From assembly GCA_030015575.1 (NCBI GenBank), contig JASDDO010000016.1, positions 175,768,815 through 175,832,814 on the forward strand: a stretch of DNA of 64,000 bases. Direction: 5' to 3'. Within the stretch, counting starts at the first letter, position 1. Each line of letters begins with the position of its first letter. The DNA comes from Agapanthus africanus. Taxonomy: Eukaryota > Streptophyta > Magnoliopsida > Asparagales > Amaryllidaceae. The notes beneath the pieces were generated by a model that was not told where the DNA came from, searched no databases, and worked only from the letters and a program-made list of their open reading frames with translations. The position numbers were made by a program, and so were the translations under genes. Positions 1-11,168 of this stretch are shown one piece after another.

Positions 1-897
1 CTGGGTGATGCCACATACATTCTGGGCATTAGGATCTATAGGGATAGATCCAAGAGGTTATTGGGATTGTCCCAAACCAGGTACATTAACACCATCCTAA
101 AAAGGTTTAGTATGGAAGACTCCAAGCGGGGTGCTTTACCCGCTTGCCATGGGGTCACTCTCTCTAAGGACTCTTGCCCAAAGACCGATGAAGAGAGAGC
201 TCGCATGAGCATTATACCCTATGCTTCGGCAGTAGGATCTATAATGTATGCGATGTTATGTACACGCCCAGATGTAGCTTATGCGCTTAGTGTTGTAGCA
301 GGTATCAATCCAACCCAGGGAAGAATCGCTGGATAGCTGCGAAGAACATTCTTAAGTACTTGCGAAGGACTAAAGAATTGTTCTTGGTGTATGGTAATGG
401 AGATCTCCAAATGGAGGCCTTTTACAGATTCGAGCTTCCAGAGTGATAAGGACGACAACAAATCTTTCTCCGGGTTTGTATTTACCCTCAATGGAGGGGC
501 GGTAAGTTGGAAGAGTTCCAAACAGGATACCGTTGCAGACTCTACGATGGAGGCTGAGTACATTGCTGCAAATGATGCCGCCAAGGAAGTCGTCTGGATG
601 AAGAAGTTCGTCTCGGAGCTAGGAGTAGTTCCAACCATTATTGATCCAATACCATTATATTGTGATAATAATGGGGCTATGGCATTAGCCAAGGAGCCCA
701 GGTCCCATCAGCGGTCCAAACACATCCTAAGGCGCTTTCATTTGATCGGGGAGATTGTAGATCGCCGCGAGATCGAGATTAGGAGAGTAGACACAAAGAA
801 TAACGCCGTGGATCCACACACCAAGGACCTCCCTCAGCCGCAGCATGAGCGACTTTTTGAGATGTTGGGTATGAGATACGCCAATAACTGGCCTTAG
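1..897 (+). pseudogene. Copia pol tail of A: end of reverse transcriptase and RNase H
   Basis: Reverse transcriptase and RNase H copy the element's RNA into DNA inside virus-like particles. Seen here: the RT end (YILGIRIYRDRSKR, GLSQTRYI), the connection block with MYAMLCTRPDVAYALSVV, and RNase H with [17 protein letters not shown] and [16 protein letters not shown]. The polyprotein's usual C-terminus (RYANNWP then stop) is present and is followed at once by the polypurine tract. The sequence is broken (about one or two breaks) and lacks everything upstream. The same order of motifs occurs in H and, on the other strand, in C. Confidence 0.9.
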
Positions 898-900
898 TGC

Positions 901-911
901 AAGTGGGAGAT
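901..911 (+). other. Polypurine tract of A
   Basis: AAGTGGGAGAT lies between the pol stop and the LTR start. This is the plus-strand priming site of Copia elements. The same tract precedes the 3' LTR of H and, on the minus strand, of C. Confidence 0.85.
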
Positions 912-1977
912 TGTTGGATATATGTATGCCCTAGAGGCCATTATATGATAGTGGATGTATTTATACATGTATATGTATATATATATATTCATTGTACATT
1001 CTTGCTCGACATGATAGTATGCTATCTGGTTCTTCTTTATCTGACATGTTGACTTGATCATGCTTTTATTCATTCATACATGTTGATAAAGCCCTGAGGA
1101 TATAGGCTTGACTACTGTGATTATGATGGAGATCATGCTAGTGGGACATCCGTAGTTTATAAGCATATCCTGAAAAGTCCCTAGTCGTAGGTATATCGAG
1201 ACGGGGTATCGATATACCAGAGTAGACTAGCGTATATGATACTAGACCCATATGATGGGCGATGGATGTTCCCACATTCATCGATGTTTGACATCGAGAT
1301 CGTATACGGGTGCTCAGTGGTGACTGGGTACACTGGACGGACTCACCGAGAACTCCTATATGGAATTATATCTATCGTCGGATAGCAGTTCTCAGGTGAC
1401 ACTGGTACAGGTCAGTCTGTAGACCCGAGATCGTCATAGAGTCTTGTGTGTTCTCCCACTGTACTTTGATTACCACCCTACCACGGCTCTACTGAGTCAT
1501 GCAAACAGGTGGCCGTTGGGTACAGTCCCGAGACACACGAAGGCGATGAGCGATAGGAGGGGTTTCGTCTCTCCCGGTATTGGGAGTTGATGCTGTGCTG
1601 TGCTCGATTGGCTATATCAGTAAGTCCCTGGCCAGGGCTATTGAGATTTACTAATAAGTGTTATCAGTAGTTTCTCGATCTGTTATAGACCACTCATCGC
1701 AATGACTTATTGAGTTATTGGGGTCGACGTTACCATCCCTAGACTCGATATGCAGCATATCTGACGAAGAGACCGGACTGTACGGTAGTGTTGCCGGTTG
1801 GCTCGACGGGAGTTGTGACAGGTTCGCTTGTTTTCTTCTGATCGCTCAATACCCGGGTGGCCGTTACGTTTAGCTGACCGCTTGCGGCTTGGGGGTGCTT
1901 GATATGATCATCACCCACTGCCGGCGTATTGACGAGTCTTAGAGTCCCACAATGGAGTTGCCTAGTCCAGGCGAAAC
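912..1977 (+). repeat. 3' LTR of A, first part
   Basis: It opens TGTTGGATATATG and carries the same blocks as the other Copia LTRs here: CCCTAGAGGCC, GGGGTATCGATATACCAGAG, the block around GATCATCACCCACTGCCGGCG, and the GTATTGACGAGTC block. It ends where E's LTR begins. No coding sequence is seen in it. Confidence 0.85.
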
Positions 1978-4164
1978 TGTTAGTTGTATGTATGCCCTAG
2001 AGGCCAGTATTGTACAAATGATGTATATTATATTGGATGCTTGGACATATATAGAGAGGACTTTCTTGCTCAATATGATTGTATGCTATCTGGTTGCTCT
2101 TTATCTTAACATATATACTTGTCTCTTGATGCTGTATTATAGTTACATGTTGGTAAAGCCCTTAGGATGTGTACTTGACTACCAGGACTATGATGCAGAT
2201 CATACTAGTGGGGCCATGGTAGTCCATAAGTACATCCTTTAATGTTCCTAGTCGTAGGTGTATCGAGACAGGGCATCGATATACCAGAGTAGACTAGCGT
2301 ATACGCTTCTCGACCCATGAGATGGGCGATGGATGATCCCATATCCATTGGTGTTTGACATCAGAGATGGTATACGGGTGCTCAATGGAGACTGGGTACA
2401 CTGGACGGACTCGCCGAGAACTCCCAGATGGTATTATACCTCACGTCATATGGCAGTTCTCTGGTGACACTTGTGCAGGTTAGTCTGTAGACCCGAGATC
2501 GTCATAGAGTCTTGTTTGATTCCCACTGTGCTTTGATTTCCACCTTACCATGTCCAAGAAGGCGTGCAAAACGGTGGTTTTTGGGTACAGTCCCGAGTCA
2601 CATGGAGGCAATGAGCGATAGGAGGGGTTTCGTCTCTCCCGGTATTGGGGGTTGATGTTGCGCTGTGCTCGATTGGCCATAACAGGGAAGTCCCTAGCCA
2701 GGGCTGATTTAGAGATTTACTGGCAAGTGTTACCAGTAGTTTCTCGACCCGTTATGAGCCTCACATCGGCACGACTTATCGGTTATTGGGGTCTGACGTT
2801 TACCACCCCTAGACTTGATATGCGACATATCAGACGAGGAGACCGGACTGTACGGGAAGTGTTACGTCCCCTAGACTTGATATGCGACATATCCGGGTAG
2901 CCGTTACGTCCAGCTAGTACCGCTGACGGTTTGTGGGTGCTTGATGTGATCATCACCTACTGCCGGCGTATTGACGAGTCTTTAGAGTCTTACATAGAGG
3001 TTTTACTGGCTCAGGTAAAACGAAATAGGAGCGCATATGTGATATGTGCGGGACCGAGAATAATGCGTGTATGTGATACCGTATTCTATTCTCGCGACTT
3101 TTTGTATCGGTCGGTTATATATGATATAGCCGGGTTATCGAATCAAGTGTTGATTCGATAAGTCGATACAATGGATGTTAGTCGGTTATATGAGATATGA
3201 CCGGATTATTAAGTCAAGTGTTGATTTAATAATTTAGTGTATAATTGTATATTAGATATACTAATTTATATTAACTAACACATGTTCACTTAAGGATTTT
3301 TCTCACATGTGCACAACTTTAATATATATGTGATATATATTAAAATGTGTTTTCTTTTTGTATCATGGTTGATAATACATCATTCATGGGTGTGAAAGAC
3401 ATACACCATTCTATTTTAAATGGTGGTTAATATTTATTTAAGGTAATTACAAATTAGTGGAGTTTTTGTCATAAGCATGAAGCTCGTAGAAGCTTGTGGA
3501 TGCTTTGACAAAGTCCGCTAACTTTGTTTTACTTTGGATTTTTATTAACCTATCCATTTAGAATTAGCCATGGTTGTGTCTCTACATGAGTTAGTATATG
3601 ATACTCACTCACCATGGTTAGCTTACTCACTTGATCATTATCCTCATCCTTTTTCTTTTGTTCATCTTCTTCTTCTTTGAGCAAAAGTAAAAGATTGCTA
3701 GGGTTTTAGAAAGAGAGTGAAAGATTGTGAGAAATAAAATTCTAAAGAGAACCCACTTCCTATTTCTCCATCCTCTACTAGACTAGCATTTTAGTTTAGG
3801 GTGTTTGCTTCACTAATTCTCTAGTTAGTGAAGTAGTAGCTTGAGTTGTTATTCCCTCGACTTAGATCATCTTCGGCCTCGAAGACTTCAAGCAAGGACG
3901 CTTCCTTTGTCTCGTGAAGCCATGCAAGAGTCCGGGAGAACCCCGATCGCAGCGAAGGGACTTCAACAAGGAGCTAATGAAGTGAAGGACCGATCTACAA
4001 AGGTTGTATTTCGTATTCACTTAGTCATAGATGCTATTTACTTGCATGTTAAACCCTAATTTTCTAGCAAAGATCTTGTTTAGGGTTGTTAGGCACGGCT
4101 AAAATTTTAATCGGGCATGGTTGATGCTTTCTTAACCCTTGTTAGAGTGCCTATTAACCCTACA
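1978..4164 (+). repeat. 5' LTR of E (2187 bp)
   Basis: It starts TGTTAGTTGTATG with TATGCCCTAGAGGCC just inside, and ends TTAACCCTACA directly before the primer site. An AT-rich central part holds dyads such as ATATATGTGATATATAT (near 3325) and two long hairpins with a GTG loop (3136-3160, 3205-3233). A (TCTTC)n-like pyrimidine stretch lies near 3665. The LTR matches both LTRs of H and the 5' LTR of D over its length. Confidence 0.9.
3136..3233 (+). repeat. Tandem pair of long CAA-GTG-TTG hairpins in the LTR of E
   Basis: First hairpin: arms TATCGAATCAA and TTGATTCGATA (11 bp, perfect) around a GTG loop. Second, about 70 bp later: arms ATTATTAAGTCAA and TTGATTTAATAAT (13 bp, one G/T pair) around the same loop. 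The two copies differ on both arms in a compensating way. Equivalent pairs occur in both LTRs of H (31378-31402 and ~31451-31471; near 39530 and 39603) and in D (near 59635 and 59707). Confidence 0.8.
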
Positions 4165-4165
4165 G

Positions 4166-4178
4166 TGGTATCAGATCC
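4166..4178 (+). other. Primer binding site of E
   Basis: TGGTATCAGATCC starts one base after the LTR end. It is complementary to the 3' end of plant initiator methionine tRNA with slight wear. This is the minus-strand priming site. Confidence 0.88.
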
Positions 4179-4360
4179 TAGATAGAGCATTAGGTGATGT
4201 GTATACGAAGTTAAAACTCCGAACGAACCCCGAAACGTCAAAACGACCCCCTCTCTGGACTTTTTTCAAAAACTGTGATTTTTCTGAATTAAAAATACCT
4301 AAAAAATTCAGCAGGGAATTATAAATATTTCAGTGAAAAACGAGAGCAGGATCCGTACAA

Positions 4361-4410
4361 ACCGCCGCGGATCCGCGGCCGTACCTCTCTTGGGCCGCGG
4401 ATCCGCAGCA
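4361..4410 (+). other. GC-rich palindrome block ~200 bp after the primer site (E)
   Basis: GCCGCGGATCCGCGGC at 4364-4379 is a perfect 16-nt palindrome, and a second GCCGCGGATCCGC follows at 4394-4406. The surroundings are AT-rich. Equivalents lie at 32613-32657 in H and 56541-56578 in C. A role in RNA dimer formation or packaging is an inference from position only. Confidence 0.7.
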
Positions 4411-5869
4411 GTAATGAGGATGTATGCACTCAATTTTGCACTGTAATTTCTTTTTCTATGATTTGTATTTTCTGGGTATTTCTAAATTGACTCAAGTGTT
4501 GAGTGTTCTGGGGATTATTTTGTATTCGTTGATTCGATCGGAATATTTAATTTCGTTATGTTTTCCGGATATTTAGAAACTGTTAAAATGTTCGAACGGA
4601 TATCATTAACTCATTATTTCCCGGCACGAAAATCTTTCAAGTGTTGAATTTTTCCTTGAGTTTAAATATTTCGGAAAAACATGCATGTAACGCGATGGAC
4701 CCTCTAGAAGACAACAAACCTTAACTCGATTATGTGACCGTCTGGAACTGCCTTTTGAACCTTAGGGTTTGGGGAAGTACGGCGTGCCACATGTGAGGCG
4801 TTGTCTTGACCCTTCTACGGCTGGACCGTTGCTACTGTGACGTATTCTGGAATTTTTGAACTCCGCTCAAGTGTTGAGCTATTATGGAAATTTTGAGTAT
4901 TTGATTATTCGATCGGAAAGTTTAATACTGTCTATTTATCTGGAATGTGATACAATATGTGGAATTCATATAGTTAGGCATGAAATGCGAAGTATGTGAT
5001 ATTTCGGATTTGTGATGTCTAAAGAGATTGTGAATTCCAAATGTTGTAGTTTTACATTTTATTTTCTGCGACCGTAAGTGTAATATGTGATATCGCCGGT
5101 TTCGTTGCTATATGTCAACGACAATTGGGATGTGCATATTTACTTACGTTGATGACATGTGATGTTATGTGTTGCTGGATATGTTATATTGGATCGTCGC
5201 GTTTTTGAATAGCCGGGTTTTTTTTTATGTGAGATGAGGGTTTTATTTTCATTCATGTAAAATTAAATGTATGTAATATTCTTTTATTGGGGCACTTCCG
5301 GGATGAGGTTGATGTCACCATTTGTATATTATTTACTTTTTCGCACTAGGATAGACCCAAGGAGGAGAGCACAAGTAACCGGGTTCTAGAGTCCAGTGAG
5401 AGACCAACTCGAGGAGTCGGGTCCGGGTCTCCTAACCCTAGAATTGGAAGGGTTGCTTGCCGCTCTCGTAGGGGTCTAGGGGTGTTGGTTTGGCTATTCA
5501 TCGCGACCGTAGAATCCGTGTTTTATAGAGGCTCAAAATAAAACACGGACGTCCTAGTATATCCAATGTTTCTTCTGCTGCGATATCTGTGATGTGATCA
5601 TTTGATATGTTGTGATAAATACTGTATATAGTATATATGATATATTATATAGACGTTACTTATGTTTTACACCCGCGCTAGCCCTGTCCCGCTCTGTCGT
5701 TAGTTACCTAACCTAACGGTGCACGAGACGAATGTGGATGGCATAAGTGTACGTCGTATTTATCTGTGATGTTTAGGTGACTTAAATGATGGGACTTCAT
5801 TAATGTGATTAATGAAAGAAAAGAAACCTAAAAGATGTTGTAGAATCAAATTTTCAAAAAGGGTAGCTA

Positions 5870-6125
5870 CAGTTTTTGCTTTGCATAGCGATATATATGA
5901 TATATCCTGCACCTTATTCGATGAGGAAAGAGCCGAGATCCCTTCACCGGGAGTGACCTCTTTAAAAAAACTGGCAGATGCTACAACACTCGGTTTGTCT
6001 TTTGATTGCTTTTACAGTTTTTGTTTTGCATGGCGATAAATATGATATATCCTGCACCTTATTCCATAAGGAAAGAGCCGAGATCCCTTCACCGGGAGTG
6101 ACCTCTTTAGAAAAACTAATAAAAG
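5870..6125 (+). repeat. Tandemly duplicated leader module (E)
   Basis: Two copies about 145 bp apart share TGCACCTTATTC, GAGCCGAGATCCCTTCACC and GGGAGTGACCTCTTTA. Both copies can be read as a peptide with YDISCTLF and EIPSPGVTSL. H (about 34040-34290) and D (about 62370-62625) carry the same duplication. I did not find it in the gag-bearing element C. Confidence 0.75.
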
Positions 6126-6379
6126 CCTCAAAATCACTCCATTTCAAAAATTCACTCGATTCTACAACAATATCAAGTTCATTACGCAATAGGTTTTCAG
6201 AAAAACCTGTCGTAGCCCTCCGTCATTTCAGATAGGAACTGTTTATTATTCGTGCTGCGTTTGTTGGCCTTTGTCAAGGCGTAGTGTGCGGTAGCTGAAT
6301 GGTGCTTATCTGCTTATGCATATGATGCAGATTGTTTTGGGGTAGTCATACGATCTTGTTGGCCTTTGTCAAGGGTCGT

Positions 6380-6384
6380 GCGGG
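6380..6384 (+). repeat. Target site duplication of F, left copy (GCGGG)
   Basis: GCGGG occurs just left of F's first TG and again at 18411-18415 just after F's final CA. E's leader text (GTCGTGCGGG then TGGGTTTGA) is continuous when F is skipped, as H shows near 34553. Confidence 0.92.
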
Positions 6385-8086
6385 TGTAGCGTTTTGAAAA
6401 TCGTTTCGGTGAAATTTCGGAAAATCGGTAAAATGAGGGGGTTTTCTGTAAAAAGTCAAAATACAAATATCTTATTATAAAAATTAAATATACATATTCT
6501 AGCTATGTAATTGCTATTATTTGGTGTTTATTGAGCCGCTGGTGAAATTTCAAATTTTCTGAAAAAAAATATTATTTTATTATTATTTTAAGCCGTCACT
6601 AATACATTTAATTAGGGAAAATTATAAATTGGAATGAGTTGAAACAAATTTTGTGCATCATAAAACATTAAATAAAAATTTATCATGTGGTTTTTGGAAC
6701 GAAATCATTTGCCAAAACGGTTTAGAAATTATTGAACAAAAAAGGCTTTTTTTAGCGTAAATGGATGTTTGGGGTATTGTATTTATCATTTTTCATCACC
6801 CCACACCCGTGCCCACACCCACACACCCCCACTTACTCCTCCCCATGGCTGAATTCAGCACCCATCATATTTTTCCCCACTTGATTTTCAAGAAAAAAGA
6901 AATGAAAGAAAAGAAAAGAAAATGAGTGAAGTAGTTAGACTTTTGATTTTGTTTGACCTTGACCTTGTCCCCCCCCCCCATTTTCCTCACCTCCCTCTCT
7001 CTCCCCCACCCACTTTTCTGGCCGAAAATTCCTTCTCCCCACAGCAGCCCCCCTTCCATTTTCCCTTCTCTTTTCCCTTCAAAACTTCATGAAAAATTGC
7101 ATCAAAAATCCACCAAAAATCCCACAAAATCAAAAGTCAAAGTCCTACCCATTTTAGCTTAGCCCGTTTAGCATGGATCCTTGTGAAAAGAGAGCATTTT
7201 GGGAGGCCATGGAGTCTTGTGGACCTTCATATATTTTTGGGTATAATTCTAAAACTTTTTGTTGCTTAAATTGTTACTAATTTCTTAAGCTAATTTAATT
7301 AAGTGTTATTTGGATATGTGAGTTTAATTGCAAGTTTTGGAATTCAAGTTGTGAAATTGAATGCAAGTTAGGGTTTATAAAATTGGTGTATGGTTGTGTG
7401 TTATAATTAGGCTTTGTTGTCATGTTAATACAAGTTTAGTAGCTAGTGCTAATGGCTAGCTTAAAATTTTTGTTATTTTGCTAATTTGCTTACTAGGTTT
7501 TTGAAATTTGTTAAATTCTTAGGATTAAAAATGTGATTAGGTTTTTCTTGGCTTCATTAACTTTATTAAGTGTGGTTTAATGCTTTGGATCATGCAATTC
7601 TAAGCTAGATTGTAGTTTGTGCATTTTGCTTTGAAATTGTTAAAAAGGGTATTTTTGTAAACTAGAATATTAGGATTTTTGGAATTTAATGAGATTAAAT
7701 TCCGGAAATTGTTTATACGACTTATTTAATATATTTAATAAATATATTGGCCGCTACATTCATTTAAACATCGTGTTTTGTACAAAAACGGCGAATTGTG
7801 CTTGCTAGATTTTCGGAAAAATGACTTTTTAAGTGAAATTGGCGTTTTTGTGAGTTTTAACCTAGTTTATATTAAAATTAGTGTTCGTGAATGTGCAAAT
7901 GAGTGTGATTGGATTCTCTCGATGGTTTGACGTTCGTACATCGACATCGAGCGTTGGTTTGACTATTCCTGCATGCGTGGGCGATAGGTTTGGACCTATG
8001 CGTGATACGCGTGCCGATTTGATTTTCGTATGCCGTTTCGATTTCGAATTTAGTTCTAATGCGATATGGTACGTTATGATATGTAG

Positions 8087-8156
8087 GTACCCCCATGTGG
8101 ACTTCGATACGACAAGCAAGCGCGTGGCGACGTCGGCACCGGCTAGCGAGGACCAG
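8087..8156 (+). promoter_or_regulatory. Exon-like block with splice-donor motif in the 5' LTR of F
   Basis: A 70-nt block is bounded on the left by an AG (GATATGTAG) and on the right by GTGAGTAG, a near-perfect plant 5' splice site. It is followed by a conserved block containing GAAGTCGGGTGGATGG and AGCACCCCCGC. The same arrangement recurs at 15583-15652 (F 3' LTR), 24837-24908 and 43775-43846 (B) and 47004-47067 (G), although the LTRs are otherwise diverged. Splicing itself is inferred. Confidence 0.6.
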
Positions 8157-10257
8157 GTGAGTAGATTTATATCTACGGGGAGAAGTCGGGTGGATGGCGT
8201 ATAGCACCCCCGCAGTCCGTGGTGGTGTATACGGATGCGTATACACACCAACAATTATTATATGTTATTTGGGATTAATAATGATGCTTAGGATGGATAT
8301 TGGTGTGTTGGATTACTTTAGTGTTGCGAACCCTAGGGTAGTGTTACACACACATACACACATACATACTTGCATACATTCCTATTGATATGTGCTCATG
8401 GGATTCTTTATAGTTATGTGTTCACATGGGTATGGGACTATGTGTTCACATACGGATTGAGGATGATACTTGGGATTGAGCTGAGTCGATAAGATTTGAT
8501 TTGAGGCCGTGAGATCGGTGATATAGCAGGGTTCGTATCTTAGATACGACATGACGTTGTAGCGGGTCCTTGACGTAGTGTTTCACACATGTCCATGCAT
8601 ACGTAGGCGGTATCAGTATGGTACTAGACGTAGATCAGTACCCCGATCATGATATTTGATAAAGAGGATACCAGGTGAATAGTATGATGAATGTGATATT
8701 GACCCGTACCCAGATTGGGATGCCGTGCGACGGATTTACGTACGAGCTATATTGATGATTGATCCGCACTCATGACTTGGGATTCCTGATTATAGATATG
8801 GTATCGGATATGATATTATTGAGGCGGGATCACCGACTATACATATACAGGTATGTATATGTATCGACTCAGATGATAGGCGGTTTCCTTACCTGTAGTT
8901 CAACTTGTTAGTTCAGCCGTATAGTTTAGTGTAGTTGTTAGATTAGATTAGACTTCTTACCTATTTATAAAACTAATGAATCGTGGGCATTTTTAAAGAC
9001 AGCTCAAGAGAATCTACGGATATTTCAAAAACGACGTATCTTTTCATAAAAACACCGTAGTCCCTATTTTCAAAACCCCATGATTCGTGTTATTTCAAAA
9101 GGCACCATTCGTAGGACTTATATTAGATTATTGCAGATTAGTTATCGTTGTGTCTGGTATTCAGCTCCCGCACATTATTGTTGTTCGCTCTGCCTCGCAT
9201 ATTTATTTTGCTGCATATTCCATTATTGATATCATGCTGTTAGGACACCAGCACCATTACCGATGATGCGTATGTACCACGTACACCTACTTGCCGGCTC
9301 ACACACATCTTCATCGGTAATTGCCATGTCACGTACACTTTAGAGAATATAATTGCTTGACTTAGATTGTTAGCTGGTAGTTTTGACATGATATTAGTGT
9401 ACTTCCCTTATATGTCATATTAGACATTGTAGTTATTACCTACCACTGCATACATACTGTTATTCAGTTGTTCATGCCTAGTTCATTATCATTGACATAT
9501 GCACTTGTGATGATTTCTTGAGATTTATGATATTTCTGGATTTCGGGGAAAGCCGCAAAATTTACAACTTATGATCTTTTAAAATATAAAATGTTGCGGT
9601 TTTCTAGTGATGTAAAGTGTCGTCCACCATGAGTTTGCTGTGGTTTTGGAGATCCGTGTCGAGGAGTGGAGGAACCGTCACGGGTACATGGTGGGCCCGG
9701 TGCGGTACCCCGGGGCAAGATGAATGTGGTGATGACGTTGAGCCTGGCAGGGGAGCACTATCTACCGGTGATTTTACCTGACGCGTCGGATATCCGGAGG
9801 ATACCGTCATGGTCTTGAGATAGATGGTAGGGGCCGGTCTGGACTGACGGCGCCCTAGATATTGTGATTGAGACATTGAGATTTTTGAGATTTTGAGGTA
9901 CAGAGATTACGACACAGAGATATCGAGATATTTGGATACTTGTTTTGTGTCGATGCTGAGCACTGTTTATGCTGATTTCATTTATGGTACCTCCTATTTA
10001 AAAATAAGGAAATCTCACTAAACTATGAAAACAGTTCTTCATTTACATGTATTCTACTTTCATGCATTCATACCTCATTCATATGATATATTGCTACCTG
10101 AGGCACTGACACGGGTACATGAGATTACACTCGGTTAGATATTTACCCTAGCCTTGTTATAGGCTGCATGTTATATATAATGGAGGATATATTATGATCA
10201 TTGACCTAGGATTGCGTTATTTATGCGATTTCTGTGCGTAGATGTTTTTCTATTCAC

Positions 10258-10298
10258 GAGTTGGCAACTCACCCCCGTTGTGCCCCAATTTCTTGCAG
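10258..10298 (+). promoter_or_regulatory. Acceptor-like tract near the end of the F LTR
   Basis: GAGTTGGCAACTC (an inverted repeat) is followed by CCCCAATTTCTTGCAG and then GTTT, which fits a 3' splice site. It is conserved in the B LTRs (ending 28839 and 45710). It could pair with the GTGAGTAG donor at 8157, giving an intron of about 2.1 kb. Confidence 0.5.
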
Positions 10299-10918
10299 GT
10301 TTGCCGTACAGGTTTCATTACGGCTTGCGGGCATAGTTTCCTTCGGGTGATTTGCTAGTAGGTGGGTTTACTTGTATCGTACCCCCCATTATATAACTTG
10401 TATATTATTATTCAGTTGTATCTAGAAGTTCCATCAACCAAACTTGTATTTATCTCAGATAGAGACCAGTGATGTTTATTCTTTCGACCTTAGAGTCGCG
10501 CGTTGTATTTCTGTGGTTTTCTTATGGTTTTGAGTTTCCTTTTGAATTTTGAACCTCGCCGTTGGCGTTGTATATTATATTGCTTGTGTGGTTGTGACCG
10601 TCGATTGACGAAGAGCTAGCTCCCGCTTGAGGATGCATTTTTATTGATTTCGTATACTATTCATGTTGTATCCCGTTTAGGGGCCAGTATTTACAAAGGA
10701 GACTCTGCCGAAATTTTCAGAAAATACTTGATGTTTTAAAAACGCATAATTCGGCTTATGCTATTAAAACTACTTGTTTTAAATTGGTTTTCCTTCACTC
10801 TACTACTTTTCTTGGTTTGGATTTCTGGGTTTTCGGCTTACTTAGATTACGTACGTCTCGAGACGTTTCGTAGTTTAAGTGCCGGTCATGTTCCGTTTTT
10901 TTCGGGTCGTGACAAAGT

Positions 10919-10930
10919 TGGTATCAGAGC
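10919..10930 (+). other. Primer binding site of F
   Basis: TGGTATCAGAGC, complementary to initiator methionine tRNA, starts four bases after the 5' LTR end (AAGT spacer). Confidence 0.9.
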
Positions 10931-11168
10931 GTTAGGTTTTACCTTCGGAGCGTAGGATGACCCTTGGTTGATGGAATAGGTGACTAAAGTAGAGTGACGT
11001 ACCGTTGGTATGTTCCGCGGCATATTTACGACACGCCACTCCACTTAAGAAGCCTTAGGATGTACATTTCCTTGTTCAGTATTATATTCCTTCCTGATCT
11101 AGCCTCATCGGTACCAGTTTGGTTTTGCTGCTACGGTTACGGGCAGGGAGAGCTACGGCTAGAGTTGC

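Larger units (their letters stand above)
1..1977 (+). mobile_element. Copia element A, right-hand part (BARE/Angela-like)
   Basis: This is the oldest visible layer. The window opens inside the end of the reverse transcriptase; RNase H, the polypurine tract and the first ~1.07 kb of the 3' LTR follow. The LTR text is interrupted at 1978 by element E, which begins with its own LTR start. The rest of A's 3' LTR is not in the window. The family call rests on the LTR opening (TATGCCCTAGAGGCC) and on RT/RNase H motifs shared with C and H. The element is broken and incomplete in this window. Confidence 0.9.
4179..6384 (+). other. Non-coding leader of E, first part
   Basis: No coding region is seen in these 2.2 kb. 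In order they hold: a GC-rich palindrome block (4361-4410); three CAA-GTG-TTG hairpins (4490-4504, 4636-4648, 4865-4879); a hairpin with arms CCGTGTTTTAT and ATAAAACACGG (about 5517-5549); a tandemly duplicated ~140 bp module (5870-6125); and two copies of TTGGCCTTTGTCAAGG (6264, 6359). The same order is found in H and D. F is inserted at the end of this stretch. Confidence 0.8.
6385..10914 (+). repeat. 5' LTR of F (4530 bp)
   Basis: It starts TGTAGCGTTTTGAAAATCG and ends TTCGGGTCGTGACA. In order: an AT-rich start; purine-rich then pyrimidine-rich tracts with a poly-C run near 6970; an AT-rich stretch; an exon-like block (8087-8156) with a GTGAGTAG donor motif; a (CA)n-like patch near 8345; the GTCCACCATG / CATGGTGGGC arms (9622, 9687); and a pyrimidine tract TTTCTTGCAG (to 10298) after GAGTTGGCAACTC. 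Short open frames are present on both strands but none has recognisable domains. Confidence 0.9.

Noticed and set aside
4166-4178. tRNA-like sequence TGGTATCAGA, repeated at several places
   Set aside because: Only the 12-13 nt complement of the tRNA 3' end is present, next to LTR ends: primer sites, not tRNA genes.
7862-8254. Overlapping open frames of 107-130 codons on both strands of the F LTR
   Set aside because: They lie across the exon-like block in both LTR copies, show no domain or plausible composition, and have no counterpart frame in B or G.
8340-8375. (CA)n/(TACA)n microsatellite as a notable element
   Set aside because: Ordinary simple repeat, present in both F LTRs.
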